NCBI GenBank assembly: GCA_021927905.1 | Contig: BLLK01000022.1 | Coordinates: forward strand, 434,001 to 498,000 | Reading direction: 5' to 3' | DNA from: Chaetoceros tenuissimus | Lineage: Eukaryota; Bacillariophyta; Thalassiosirophyceae; Chaetocerotales; Chaetocerotaceae | Length of the DNA: 64,000 nucleotides | Shown here: positions 1-9,604 of the stretch, one piece after another | How positions within the stretch are numbered: the stretch's first letter is position 1 | How the letters are laid out: each line of letters opens with the position of its first letter | Made by a program: the position numbers and the translations under genes | The notes under the pieces: generated by a model | Seen by the model: the letters and a program-made list of their open reading frames with translations, nothing else | Databases searched by the model: none | Told to the model about the DNA's origin: nothing

Positions 1-177
1 GTACTACATGATCAAACAAGGAATTCTTTCAAGGAAATTGGTACGCTCGAGGTTGGTTAGGAACAAGATACATTCAAAAATGCATGTTTACAAAATAAAA
101 CAAGATCTAAAGTAGAAAGTAAAGCATAACTCTAGAACAATGATAATAAGCGAATCACTAAATATGAGTACCATATC

Positions 178-1605
178 CTAGTCAGTCTTCAGATGATCAG
201 AGCTGTTATTTCTTGAAGCAATCCAATCTTTGAATGCAAAAAATGGAATCATGACCTTTGCAATAATTTTACTAGCAGCTGTCTCGGATGCCTCTGGATG
301 AGGAATGAATTCAACTCCCTTCACAAAAAGTTTAAATGCTTCAATATGAATCCAAATCTGAATTATGAAACAGTATACCGGAAACCGAACAAGTTGATAG
401 CATAGGCGAAATGAATTGAAGGAGGCTCTTTCTATATCAAAGAAAGCATTGAAGTACGTCACTGTATCTTTCATCACTTTTGAGTTTTCTGATTCATCTT
501 TGTCTACCAAATCGGTTCTTTTCAACGGGTCACCTTTTGGTTTTCTCATGGTAGTAGATGCCATGATTCTACTTACTAATATACTCCAGAAAGTCCAATC
601 GTAATAATGTGCCATGTCCATAAATGGCGAAACGTGAAAGTGTTTCTGAAAAATGTAATTCTTAGCTTTCCATTCGCCATAAGAATCATCTCCGTCATGT
701 TCTGCTTCTTTCCCTTCTTTTGCATTCGTCCAATTAGTAACATCTAATTTTCTACTCTTGCCTTCTTTCACTACAAGCATATCTTCCGAATCAGGATGCA
801 GAACATAACACTTCATTTCGTTCCATGGAGTATTTGATACTTCTGCTACGATTGCTTCAATGTTGTCTCCAGTATTTGATAATGAAGCCCCTTTCTTGAG
901 AATGTAATAAAATGACACCGGATTACTGCATTGGTTGAAATGATATCAGAACTTGAACAAAGTTGTGAGATACTATCGTTATTGAAATATACTTACAAGC
1001 AGTAGCCAAAATAACATAAATGTGTCAATAGTAAGATTTTTTGGTCTAGGTTCATAAAAGAACATTATTCATTGAGAACATCTATTTTGTACAAAATGGG
1101 AAAAGGAAAGTTGTCACATTATCTCACCTTCTGACGGTACAAATTTGCCTTTTGTTCTTTCTTTTACAAGTTGCCTTATGCGAGGGCTCAGTGTATCTCC
1201 TGCATGAGCACGTGGATCAATTGCACCACTCGAAATTTTGCCTTCACCATTTTTCAAATGATCTGAATCCCTGAAATTGATCAAATAGTTGAGTGGCCAC
1301 ATCAATGGAATGTGACCCTTGAACAGTTGTTTCACTTCAGACAAGTCGAGGAGACAGAAAAACAGGGGGTAGGAGAAAGAATGCTTTACTGGTTGAAATC
1401 TAGTATGAGAAACACGCCCGATGTAGACGGCCGTCGTCATATCTGAAGGATGAGTCGCCTTTGAAATCTTGCATCTTATTATTTGATGAATGGCCGTGAT
1501 TGCAGCCAACAGAAAAGTTCCACAGAAAACTGTCAGAATAATTGTAAGGACCAGCTGCAGGACAACAGATAGGAAACTTGGTATCTGTGCTGCTGATAAT
1601 GTCAT
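178..1605 (-). CDS. DUF1365 family protein, three exons
   Basis: Model: complement of exons 1605..1128, 1045..997 and 925..178, about 424 aa. The N-terminus has a hydrophobic segment (LQLVLTIILTVFCGTFLLAA), then the DUF1365 signature YIGRVSHTRFQPVKHSFSYP with LLDLSE. The 49-nt middle exon supplies LLTHLCYFGY, and exon 3 opens with FNPVSFYY, exactly the order expected in this family; HFHVSPFMDM follows. Both introns have GT-AG ends (GTGAG, GTAAG donors) and keep frame. DUF1365 proteins have no settled biochemical role; in bacteria they often sit beside flavin amine oxidases and cyclopropane-fatty-acid synthases. Here the neighbour is an unrelated membrane protein. The family assignment is firm, the function unknown. 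The C-terminal part adds a hydrophobic stretch (VRFPVYCFIIQIWIHI), so membrane association is likely. Confidence 0.88.
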
Positions 1606-1935
1606 CTTCTCCCTTCACAACTTGCGTCCTCCTCAAAACTAACAACGATCTATTTCTCCTCTATTGTATACACTATCTATCCAGAGAATGTATACAACAT
1701 GGAAGCATTAGTTTGGAAATATTACTCATTACTCACATCGTCATCGTACGAGTGTCTTCTCCTTTTGTTTATCTTTCCACCCTCTCTAGCTAGATAAGGT
1801 AGGTACATAATCATAGATGGGGTAAAAACAAATTTCTTCTTTAGTGTAACATGCTTACGAGGTAATGATTTCATCCTTTAGATGTCTTCATATCCACACA
1901 CTCGCTATAGTTTCCGTCTGGTATGGAAGTCTCTA

Positions 1936-3411
1936 TCAACGCCAGTTTGCTCTACCACTCCCATCTGAACCTACAGGTTGATTTCTTCTTGGAGATCCTT
2001 CGATTTGATTAAGGTACTTTTCGAGCATCATTACAGCATCGGTCACTTGTTTGATTCTTTCACCGGTTAATGGTCCTTCGCTTGGACCCATTTCGATGTG
2101 TGATTGATTCTCTTCAAAACCAAGAGCGTGCAAAACACCTCTGCCTCCATTACACCATACGTTGTTAAAAAATACCTTATTTGACGTCCGAATTTGACGA
2201 TATTTCGAGTCATTTGGATTCAAAGCAATATTGTATAAGTACTTCAGTAGAATCATAGGTGAAACATTCTCGCGTTCCATTTGCTGTATAGAAAAGGCTA
2301 CTGCATCATCGATACTTGTTATATTTGTAAATACATGATCAATCACAGCACATGCATCTTCATCATTCATTGGAGATGTAAGAATAAATCTATGTCTACC
2401 AATTCTAGTCTCTTGTGCTGTATCGGGATGATTTGATTCCGTGAAAGGAATTATTCTGTATGGAACATAATAAAGAAGTAACATTCCACTATGCCTATCA
2501 CGAAACGCCCAAGGATGACCAATCCATGTAGTAATTGTTATATCGACATTTTCACTAAATGCAGACAAACTTCCCTTTTTGATTTCCTTGCCTTTGTAAT
2601 CGATCCAAAACACATCAATATCCCGACTCGTTCTATTTTCAATAACCATGTTTAAAGAGACACGCCCCCTTTCACTTCTTGGTAGTAAAGGTATGACAGG
2701 CTCATCACTTTTGTTGACTTTTCCAATGGAATACATCCGATATATACTTGCAATGGCATCCATCCAGTTATGAAATTCTGTCAATCCAGGATGGGATCTT
2801 TTTGATCTCATTACTGGCCTAAGAGTTTCAACTGGAGATTGAGCACCGTCTTCTCTTTGTTGAGTTTGATTTCCTCTGCTGTCACTATTAGATTCGGCAG
2901 GTTCTACTAACATTTCTTCCACTGTCGCATCTTCCACTGTCGCATCTCTATGAGAAACATCAATAATTTCTTCAGTTGACCCCGCAACCATTGTTGTTGT
3001 GGTATCGATATCAGTCTGTTGTTGAATTGCTTCTTTTTCCTCTTTTTGATTTTTCTTTATGGTATCCATTTCATCGGGTGTAAAATTTTTTGGTATCTCA
3101 TCTGAATTATCATGCTGTTTGTCGATTAAAGAACTATTCAAATGCAATCCTCCAAGTGTATTCCCTTCATGTATGTGTTTCTTTCCATTCATTAAATGCT
3201 TAACTCCATAATGTATCAGGTACATGAAAACCAATGTCATTCCAAACGAATTCCAGTGGATAATGATTGTTAAGAAGAGAAAACACTTCTGAAAAGATAT
3301 CGGGAGAAATTTACTCGCTGCGAATGAAACGATTGCACACTGTAGGCCAACGACTAAGGCATATTCTAAGAAAATACCCCACATATGTGGTTCCCATATC
3401 ATCGTCTTCAT
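1936..3411 (-). CDS. Membrane-anchored VHL-beta / PUB domain protein
   Basis: Single exon, 491 aa. Residues 10-70 contain two or three hydrophobic segments, so the protein is probably membrane anchored. An acidic, low-complexity linker follows (about 85-200). Residues 250-325 resemble the von Hippel-Lindau beta domain: ENRTSRDIDVFW, then GHPWAFRD, matching the VHL pattern of VNR, VFW/VLW and GHxWxFRD. Residues 360-470 match the PUB/PUG fold that binds the tail of the AAA ATPase p97/Cdc48: ILLKYLYNIALNPNDSKYR, then IRTSN and GVLHALGFEEN. What is seen is the domain order; a link to p97-dependent protein turnover at a membrane is inference from the PUB family. No elongin-binding alpha domain of VHL is evident. 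The upstream ATG at 3411 gives the full hydrophobic segment, so I chose it. Confidence 0.82.
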   Translation of the reverse strand: MKTMIWEPHMWGIFLEYALVVGLQCAIVSFAASKFLPISFQKCFLFLTIIIHWNSFGMTLVFMYLIHYGVKHLMNGKKHIHEGNTLGGLHLNSSLIDKQHDNSDEIPKNFTPDEMDTIKKNQKEEKEAIQQQTDIDTTTTMVAGSTEEIIDVSHRDATVEDATVEEMLVEPAESNSDSRGNQTQQREDGAQSPVETLRPVMRSKRSHPGLTEFHNWMDAIASIYRMYSIGKVNKSDEPVIPLLPRSERGRVSLNMVIENRTSRDIDVFWIDYKGKEIKKGSLSAFSENVDITITTWIGHPWAFRDRHSGMLLLYYVPYRIIPFTESNHPDTAQETRIGRHRFILTSPMNDEDACAVIDHVFTNITSIDDAVAFSIQQMERENVSPMILLKYLYNIALNPNDSKYRQIRTSNKVFFNNVWCNGGRGVLHALGFEENQSHIEMGPSEGPLTGERIKQVTDAVMMLEKYLNQIEGSPRRNQPVGSDGSGRANWR

Positions 3412-3838
3412 CTTCTGAATGATGCGATGAAATAAAAGGTGGTATAGATTTATAGTCTAGGTAATGATGATACAAACAAAAGGTGCTATCTATTACCCTA
3501 GAAGCATCCAGCATCCGCAATCAGAACATTTGTTTCTGTATTTCTACTATGTCGTATCGTAGGTAAAGAGGGCTAGTATACTTACTTACAATCGTGACGT
3601 CATTAGTGAGACGTACTTACACAACACAATGAACATGTTACATGCGTCATTGATGATTGATGACACTACAATACTTGTTGAAAACTACAGAAAATACAGC
3701 ATACATTATCCTATTACTATTCATACCATATACTCGTATCACAAGTCCAACACCCAACACGTTCAACCATACCAACACAACGCATTTACTGCTATTGTTT
3801 TTCAATACTGATACTGTATCTTTTCATTATTGTGTTCA
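3412..3838. other. Divergent intergenic region with a TGACGTCA palindrome
   Basis: This 427-bp spacer lies between two divergently transcribed genes. It holds one palindromic cAMP-response-type site at 3595-3602 and otherwise shows AT-rich sequence with short non-conserved frames. Confidence 0.5.
3595..3602. promoter_or_regulatory. CRE-type TGACGTCA palindrome
   Basis: A perfect TGACGTCA lies about 240 bp upstream of the plastid DUF6816 start. In diatoms TGACGT cores are known CO2/cAMP-response elements bound by bZIP proteins; use here is inference. Confidence 0.4.
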
Positions 3839-4851
3839 ATGAGTCGTCTGAAGGGAACAACGAGAAAATTACTCGTATCGTTTTTCCTCAGTGCTGTTAT
3901 TACATCAAGCAATGCATTGTCCCTCCACGCAGCAAAACTGAATAGGCGGAATGCACTGGCAGCCGGAGGATCTTTGCTCGTTTCAGGAGCAATGCCACAT
4001 TCTGTTTCTGCGAAGCAACAATCGATAGCTAGTAGATTAGATGCGGATATTCTGACCATGCCACCTTCTTCGAGGGCAAATGAATTGAATGGTATCGATA
4101 ACACATATTATCCGCAATGGTTGGCTGGAACCTGGGATGTTACGCAAACATTGAAAAATACAAATACGCCTCTTGGGTTGAAATTTATCGGTGGCCCTAA
4201 TGGTAGTTTGAAAATCGCGCAAGAATCTTTCGAAGAACAACAAAAACAATTGAACATACCGGTCCATTTACAATTGAGATTTGTGAACACAAAGTTTGGT
4301 GTTGCTGAAGATAGACTATTTAATACTAGGCAAAGGCTTGATAACTTTGCTGGTAGAAGTGTTGTTTCTTCTGTTGAATATGCTAACGTGGGAGGATCAA
4401 ACAGAAGTAGTGTCTTAGCATTGGGTGGGTCAGAGAATGATCCACTCCAAACAACTTGTAAGTAGTTTCTCATCTCGATTCTATTTTGGATCATTCTAAG
4501 TGCTGAAGGATTTGTTTGTATTATTTTGAGATAGTTGTGAGATATAAAGGTCCAGCAGCTCAGAAAACTTTCTTACTTAGTCATGGCGAGGAGAAAATAG
4601 ATTCAACTTCATTTGCTGCATACGAATCACTTCGAAGCATTTTTGCTCTAACTAATCAAAACACAGCCCCTCCAGTAACGACTGACAGTGAGAATATTTG
4701 GTATTTTGAACTTGTAAATGAAGATACAATTAAAGCAAGATTAAGGATAGCAAGCTACCTTAACGCACAGTCAGACAGTCTTTATTTTGAAGCCAAGAAT
4801 AAGGCTGTGGCATTTGCGGATTATGTCTTGACCATGAAAAAGTGCATTTGA
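3839..4851 (+). CDS. DUF6816 family protein, probable thylakoid lumen
   Basis: Model: join 3839..4457, 4535..4851, about 311 aa. The 77-bp intron has a GTAAGT donor and TAG acceptor and keeps the frame (LQTT-F-VRYKG). The N-terminus is a signal-peptide-like segment (LLVSFFLSAVITSSNALS), as diatom plastid presequences require, followed by a twin-arginine lumen signal (RRNALAAGGSLLVSGAMPHSVSA). The mature part begins YPQWLAGTWDVTQTL and contains RFVNTKFGVAEDRLFNTR, as in DUF6816 proteins of cyanobacteria and plastids. Function of the family is not established. The ATG at 3839 was preferred because the frame has no earlier ATG. Lumen location is inferred from the two-step presequence. Confidence 0.82.
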
Positions 4852-4996
4852 GGAGGGATTTCATGTCTACAATAATATTTCCCAAAAATTACAGTTTTAA
4901 CTTCGAGATCGAGAAAATATAAAATCTTAAAATTACAAATATATAGTATCGTGTATAGTGCCTACATGCCCATGTTGATTTTCAACTTGTGGCGTT

Positions 4997-5884
4997 CTAA
5001 TCAAAAATCTTCGTCAAATCAAATTCTGTGTCAAAGGAAATTGAATTGTCCACTTGAAAGATGCCAATATCACCAAGAAGAGGAGAGAACTCGTACTCGG
5101 CTATTATTGCAGCATCATTCTCCTCTGAAAAACATTCCAAATCTTCATCCACCTTTGGTTCATGTTTACATAATGACACATTTCGTGGTCTGTATGGAAG
5201 TGGATTCGAGTATTGGGGTTCTGGAACATCGGAAAATAAGTTTGGGAAATGCGGGATATCAGACACAGAGTCTGAATCAGAAGAGCTAATGTAGGCATTA
5301 TCATCTAGAAGGGATTCCGTGCTCTCTGACACTCTTGATGGAACCTTGTCTACAATATATGTGCGCTTAGACTTTCTCTTTGATCCTTCTCCCTTTCTAG
5401 TTGGCAAAACTGCTGGCATGGAATAGAATTTTGGTTCCTTTTCTGGGTCAATGTTTTGACGACTCTTTGGACCTTTGATTCTCATGCGCATGATCTGGTT
5501 GCAGAGGAAACCCTTTCCACGCAAGAAGAGCTCATGGTAGTAGCCACCTTTATCTGGACCATTTGACAGTTGGCGAGTAAATCCGTAAAGATTCAGTTGG
5601 CGCTGGAAAGAGGTAAGCTTGGACTGCTGGAAGTACTTTGGCATGACAATATCTACAAACTCTTGGGGTTTGTGAACGAGGAAAGATCTTCCATGAGGCT
5701 GCCATGAAACAATATCTTCATAAAGGTTTTCTTCAAGCATCTTGTGGAGCTTCAATGGGAAGGGGACCTTTACTCCACCTCTAGGTCCCTTGCGCTTAGG
5801 GCAAGGGCTACTAGACCCAGAAGAACTGTTCATGTCAGAGACAACATTAACAGTAGCGTAATCTGTGTAATCGTATCCAGGCAT
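4997..5884 (-). CDS. Heat shock factor family transcription factor (paralog A)
   Basis: Single exon, 295 aa. The HSF DNA-binding domain covers about residues 40-133: VPFPLKLHKMLEE, IVSWQPHGRSFLVH, MPKYFQQSKLTSFQRQLNLYGF and GGYYHELFLRG. The recognition helix segment SKLTSFQRQLNLYGF is intact. A basic leader (KRKGPRGG) precedes it. No long heptad-repeat oligomerisation region is obvious; the C-terminal half is serine-rich and acidic and ends DTEFDLTKIFD. It is a close paralog of the gene at 9605-10579: both begin MPxYDYxDYA and share the C-terminal DLT(K/Q)(I/V)F motif. HSFs are strongly expanded in diatoms; target genes are unknown. Confidence 0.95.
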   Translation of the reverse strand: MPGYDYTDYATVNVVSDMNSSSGSSSPCPKRKGPRGGVKVPFPLKLHKMLEENLYEDIVSWQPHGRSFLVHKPQEFVDIVMPKYFQQSKLTSFQRQLNLYGFTRQLSNGPDKGGYYHELFLRGKGFLCNQIMRMRIKGPKSRQNIDPEKEPKFYSMPAVLPTRKGEGSKRKSKRTYIVDKVPSRVSESTESLLDDNAYISSSDSDSVSDIPHFPNLFSDVPEPQYSNPLPYRPRNVSLCKHEPKVDEDLECFSEENDAAIIAEYEFSPLLGDIGIFQVDNSISFDTEFDLTKIFD

Positions 5885-6723
5885 CTTTAATTGAATTCAA
5901 GGCGAAGGTTTCAGGTTTCTCTTTTTATGATTGCTAGTGGCAAAGAGGTTGATCGATTGAGAGGGAAGCTGGAAAGTTCGGTATAACTATTTTGAGAAGT
6001 GAGAAGGGTCCTGCCAATCGTATGAAGTAGTAATCAAGGACTGAAATTCATTAGACATCTTTGCCTTCTCACTTCGTCCTTCCCTCATGCACTAAATTTT
6101 AGAATATGAGAGATTTAAATCAAAAACAAATGGAATAGACAAATTCTTGACACGTTATTACAGCTATTCGCAGATGTTTTCTGTTTTGATTGTCTTTTGA
6201 AAATTTGGCTTCTCATGCTTCTCATAAAATGTCATATTCGCAAGCAGCTGGTGCAATCTGCTTCTCGCTTTCCGGGCGGTCCTGGATAAAATATCAATAA
6301 CAATCGGGTCCTGTACAAGAATGACCTTCTTGCCTTCTCATTCAGCAGGTGCTTTCAAAGGATGGTTCTCTTGAAACAGCCTTCTCGTTCGGCAGCTGCT
6401 TTTCTAGGGATGGTTATCTTGAAGTTTATGATGATTTTCGATTCTTGCCTTCTCTCAATGAAAATTTCACCAAACAAAGAAGAAAAGATAGCTACTTCCT
6501 AATAACTATCTAACTAACATGCAAATTTTGCGAATACCATGTATATACGTTTACAAAACCCAGCTAGAGGAACGGCACAAGCGAGTCGAGTCCCCCCACC
6601 ATCCGTGGTTTTCGTATGTAGCAAGTATTAGCAAAGCGCTATTTCAAATTACTTTTTACTTTTTACAATGCAAAGAAGGTGCAAACTATTTTATTGTCAT
6701 ACTTACATAATATATTTCTTTAA
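5885..6723. other. HSF-A upstream region, no gene seen
   Basis: This stretch upstream of the minus-strand HSF gene has no convincing reading frame. Its main content is the array of GSCTTCTC repeats annotated separately. Confidence 0.5.
6063..6454 (-). promoter_or_regulatory. GAGAAGSC motif array upstream of HSF-A
   Basis: On the plus strand the motif reads GSCTTCTC or GCTTCTC, at about 6063, 6207, 6217, 6260, 6332, 6379 and 6447; read in the direction of the HSF gene it is GAGAAGSC. The same motif, in the same orientation relative to its gene, recurs upstream of the second HSF (9201-9499). Half-site GAA/TTC content resembles heat shock elements, but the spacing does not follow the five-base period of a classical element. 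Confidence 0.45.
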
Positions 6724-7031
6724 TAGAGTGGTGTTAGGAATCTGTGCTCTCGATCTTTTTGCGTTTGATTCGATTGAGCACAGATTCTTTTCAAGCCCAA
6801 TTTTCATTTTTGATTTGAGGATGAAATGTAGAAAGGCCACGTACTTGATATACCATTTCTGCGTAGAAGAAAAATGTGCTCGATTTTGAGCGGACGCAAA
6901 ATCGAGCACATAATTTGATTTTTTTTCAAAAAAGTGTGGTGAGAACCCTAAATTCAAAAATCGAATGGAGCACACTTTTTCTTCAATCGAACGCAGAATC
7001 GAGCACAAAACACACCTCTAACACCACTCTA
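6724..7031. mobile_element. MITE with TA flanks and three internal palindromes
   Basis: The element runs between inverted ends GAGTGGTGTTAG and CTAACACCACTC, each flanked by TA, as expected for a Tc1/mariner-derived MITE of about 304 bp. Inside are three imperfect palindromic modules built on TGTGCTCGAT and its complement ATCGAGCACA (about 6743-6785, 6870-6912, 6960-7008). It encodes no transposase. Family name is unknown; the structural call rests on the ends and TA duplication. Confidence 0.72.
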
Positions 7032-7427
7032 ATATGAAAAAATTGTGTGCATTTTCTAAAATGAGTTTCTTTATCTTTAAAACATACTACAGTTCGGACT
7101 ACCGTTCTAAAAATGGGACAGGTTTTGTTGATGTAGAAACATTATTGCAAACCCTAGCAAAAAAACAAGGACTCCCCTGTATAACCTGAATTACCTATGA
7201 TAATAAAGCAATAGATAAAAATTTATATAGATGTACAGTAAGATTAGGTAGTAAATGAAGTGATGATTAGAAGTTAATTGAACCTATCATCTCAACATCC
7301 ATTTGTCATGGTCCAATGACGTGGAATGTAAGATCTTGTATAAGGCCTATATTGACGTCATTGATATGACAATGACAATACCAGTGGAGACGTTCGTGGA
7401 GACGGTGGGAGCGAGGAGCGACGAGAT
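7032..7427. other. Nudix gene upstream region
   Basis: About 400 bp without a gene. It holds TGACGTGG at 7317-7324 and TGACGTCA at 7353-7360, both within 115 bp of the Nudix start codon. Confidence 0.5.
7317..7360. promoter_or_regulatory. Two TGACGT sites upstream of Nudix gene
   Basis: TGACGTGG and a perfect TGACGTCA palindrome lie 29 bp apart and 68-111 bp before the start codon, a normal promoter distance. bZIP binding is inferred from the known TGACGT specificity of diatom CO2/cAMP-response factors. Confidence 0.45.
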
Positions 7428-8651
7428 ATGGTTATGGCATTACACACAGAGATAGTTGTTCACACGAGCGTACTGTGTACGTCTAAGCATTTTTCTATAC
7501 TCAAATCGGCAACATCAATCAGAATGAAGTTTCCGAATATTACGCCGGCATTTGCACTTTGTGGTGGAAACATGAAAAATTATCTAGGTTCCTCTAGTGG
7601 AGGAGGAGCAAGATATTGTATCAAAGAGGTAAATAGATCCTTAAAGAGCAGAGCTCCAATGCCCTACCGCACGAATATATTAGCAATGTCTACAACATCT
7701 AATGATGCAACTGTAGTCAAAAGTGGTGTAATGCAGGATATTTTGTATAGAATTAGGGAGTGTAATAAGATCCCATCATCCATCATTGATGATGGTATTG
7801 TGGACTTTGAGATTGATGGAAAGATGGTTGGGAAGGTCACGAAACAAGTTGCGAAATTACTATGTGAGTCAGTACCAAAAGATGATGCTATCTTTATTTT
7901 TCATCCAGAGAAAAAACTTCTGAATCTCACGGATAAGGCTGGGAACACAATCGAGGAACGCACCGATGCAGTAATGACAGTAATGAAGAAATTGAAAGAT
8001 GATGGTGTAATCACTGGCTGGCGAGATGAACTATATCCAGTAGCACAGGGATTTTATGATAAACCAATGCTTCTGGTTGAGAGAGCTGCTGCTCCATTTT
8101 TGGGAATTCTTCAATATGGAGTCCACATCAATGGTATTGTCAAAGATGAACATGGCAAAGAGAAGATGTGGATAGCAAGAAGATCTGCACAGAAATCAAA
8201 ATATCCAGGAATGACGGATCAAATCGTAGCTGGAGGCCAGCCAGCTGGCTTGTCACTCATTGAAAATGTTGTTAAGGAATGTGAGGAGGAGGCAGGTATA
8301 CCAGCTGACTTGACAATGAAAAACATCCAGGCTGTGGGGGCAGTATCCTATGAATGCGTAGAGGACTCTGATTTAGATTTACCAGTCCTGTCGCGCGTTG
8401 TTTTATTTAATTATGATTTAGAGTTACCGAGCGACTTCCAACCAATTGTTGTTGATGGGGAAGTTGATGAGTTCTTTCAATGGAGTGTGGAAGAACAGTT
8501 GGCATCAATGTCGAGAAATTTTCAAAATGAAATGAAGCCTAATTGTTATCTTTGTGTCATTGATTATTTGCTACGAAAAGGTTTTATAAGTCCAGACGAG
8601 CCAGGTTATCTTGATATTTTCCGTGAACTCCGTAGTGGATCGTGTCAATAG
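7428..8651 (+). CDS. Nudix hydrolase, thiamine-diphosphate-kinase-associated type (DUF4743)
   Basis: Single exon, 407 aa. About residues 100-220 fit the DUF4743 region that precedes the Nudix fold in plant NUDX20/24 and yeast Tnr3 (FEIDGKMVGKV, WRDELYPV). The Nudix domain follows: GILQYGVHINGIV, MWIARRSAQKSKYPGMTDQIVAGG, and the box GGQPAGLSLIENVVKECEEEAGI at about 268-290. Relatives remove damaged oxy- and oxothiamine diphosphates. In the box the usual GE after PAG is GL, but the catalytic KECEEEAG helix is intact. The N-terminus (1-85) is extra and could be an organelle presequence; an inner ATG (MKFPNITPAFA) may be the true start. Function by family, start uncertain. Confidence 0.88.
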   Translation: MVMALHTEIVVHTSVLCTSKHFSILKSATSIRMKFPNITPAFALCGGNMKNYLGSSSGGGARYCIKEVNRSLKSRAPMPYRTNILAMSTTSNDATVVKSGVMQDILYRIRECNKIPSSIIDDGIVDFEIDGKMVGKVTKQVAKLLCESVPKDDAIFIFHPEKKLLNLTDKAGNTIEERTDAVMTVMKKLKDDGVITGWRDELYPVAQGFYDKPMLLVERAAAPFLGILQYGVHINGIVKDEHGKEKMWIARRSAQKSKYPGMTDQIVAGGQPAGLSLIENVVKECEEEAGIPADLTMKNIQAVGAVSYECVEDSDLDLPVLSRVVLFNYDLELPSDFQPIVVDGEVDEFFQWSVEEQLASMSRNFQNEMKPNCYLCVIDYLLRKGFISPDEPGYLDIFRELRSGSCQ

Positions 8652-9604
8652 GTTGCTAATACTCTTTCATTTTTTAAACGCAACAAAATTATTAGCCTTC
8701 GTCATCAAAAAGTAGCTTGGAAGTTGGACATCACTACTTTAGGTAACTAAACACATCCTGAGAAGTATTTTTAATAAATCACAGCTTTCAAATAACCCAA
8801 TAACTTTCAATTTGGTTGTATGAAAGGAGAATAAAGGCATAACTCACACTACAGAGAATTCTTCGAAGGTAGCTATTGCTAGACATGGACATTTAAAGGA
8901 TGATTTTGGTAATATTCTCCTGACTGATTTATGATAGGGAATATGAGAATAAATTATGATTTTAATTGAACACGCTCATCTCAAAACCATTTATGTTTTG
9001 GATTTTTTGTAATTAGTGATTTCTTTCGAAATTTTATTGATAACAAATCTCATGATATTTTCCTATGGCGTCAGTCCGCACATCAAACGGTCTGTCCGTC
9101 TATCTCAGCTGGGTTCCGTAACCTATAACATTTTTTTCATTGTTTTAGGGGAAATGAATGATTGGACGAGAATGGTGGGAAGGCAAAAAGTGATTGGACT
9201 GAGAAGGGCGAGAAGGCATAAATCGAAGACTTCATCTTAAGCACGTACGCATCTTTTTCCTTGACGTCAATTTATTTGCTTCGTGCGTATTTTTCAAAAA
9301 TATCCTCCATTCCTGCTTTCGCGATCGATCTTGTCAACCTGCACAGAAAGCTAAAATCAGGTGATGAAAAGATGCAGATGGCTGTGAAGCCTAATGAGAA
9401 GCATATGTTCTCGGAAGAATATGGTAGAAGCGGCGCGAACGGGAGAAAAACATCAATCTTGTGAGAAGCCCAAAACCAGGAAGCGAGGATCGAGAAGCCA
9501 AAGAAATGTTGGATCAAGCGTTGGTTGAAATGTGAAATCGCGGTGGAAACAGCTTGTCTCATTATTTATGAAGAATCTTTTTTCCACCGAAAATATAAAT
9601 CACA
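8652..9604. other. HSF-B upstream region, no gene seen
   Basis: Apart from short overlapping frames on both strands with no recognisable protein, this 950-bp spacer contains TGACGTCA at 9262-9269, the GAGAAGSC array, and a TATA-like AAATATAAAT about 10 bp before the HSF start. Confidence 0.5.
9201..9499 (+). promoter_or_regulatory. GAGAAGSC motif array upstream of HSF-B
   Basis: Copies of GAGAAGGG, GAGAAGGC, GAGAAGCA, GAGAAGCC and GAGAAGCC occur at about 9201, 9210, 9396, 9463 and 9492, all pointing toward the HSF gene. The paralogous HSF at 4997-5884 has the matching array, which suggests the promoter was duplicated with the gene or is kept by shared regulation. Confidence 0.45.

Noticed and set aside
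6519-7008. Several 60-100 codon frames on both strands
   Set aside because: They fall inside or across the MITE and its palindromes and mirror each other; composition is not protein-like.
9016-9562. Overlapping frames upstream of the second HSF
   Set aside because: Both strands are open by chance over the GAGAAGSC array; no family match and no conserved features.
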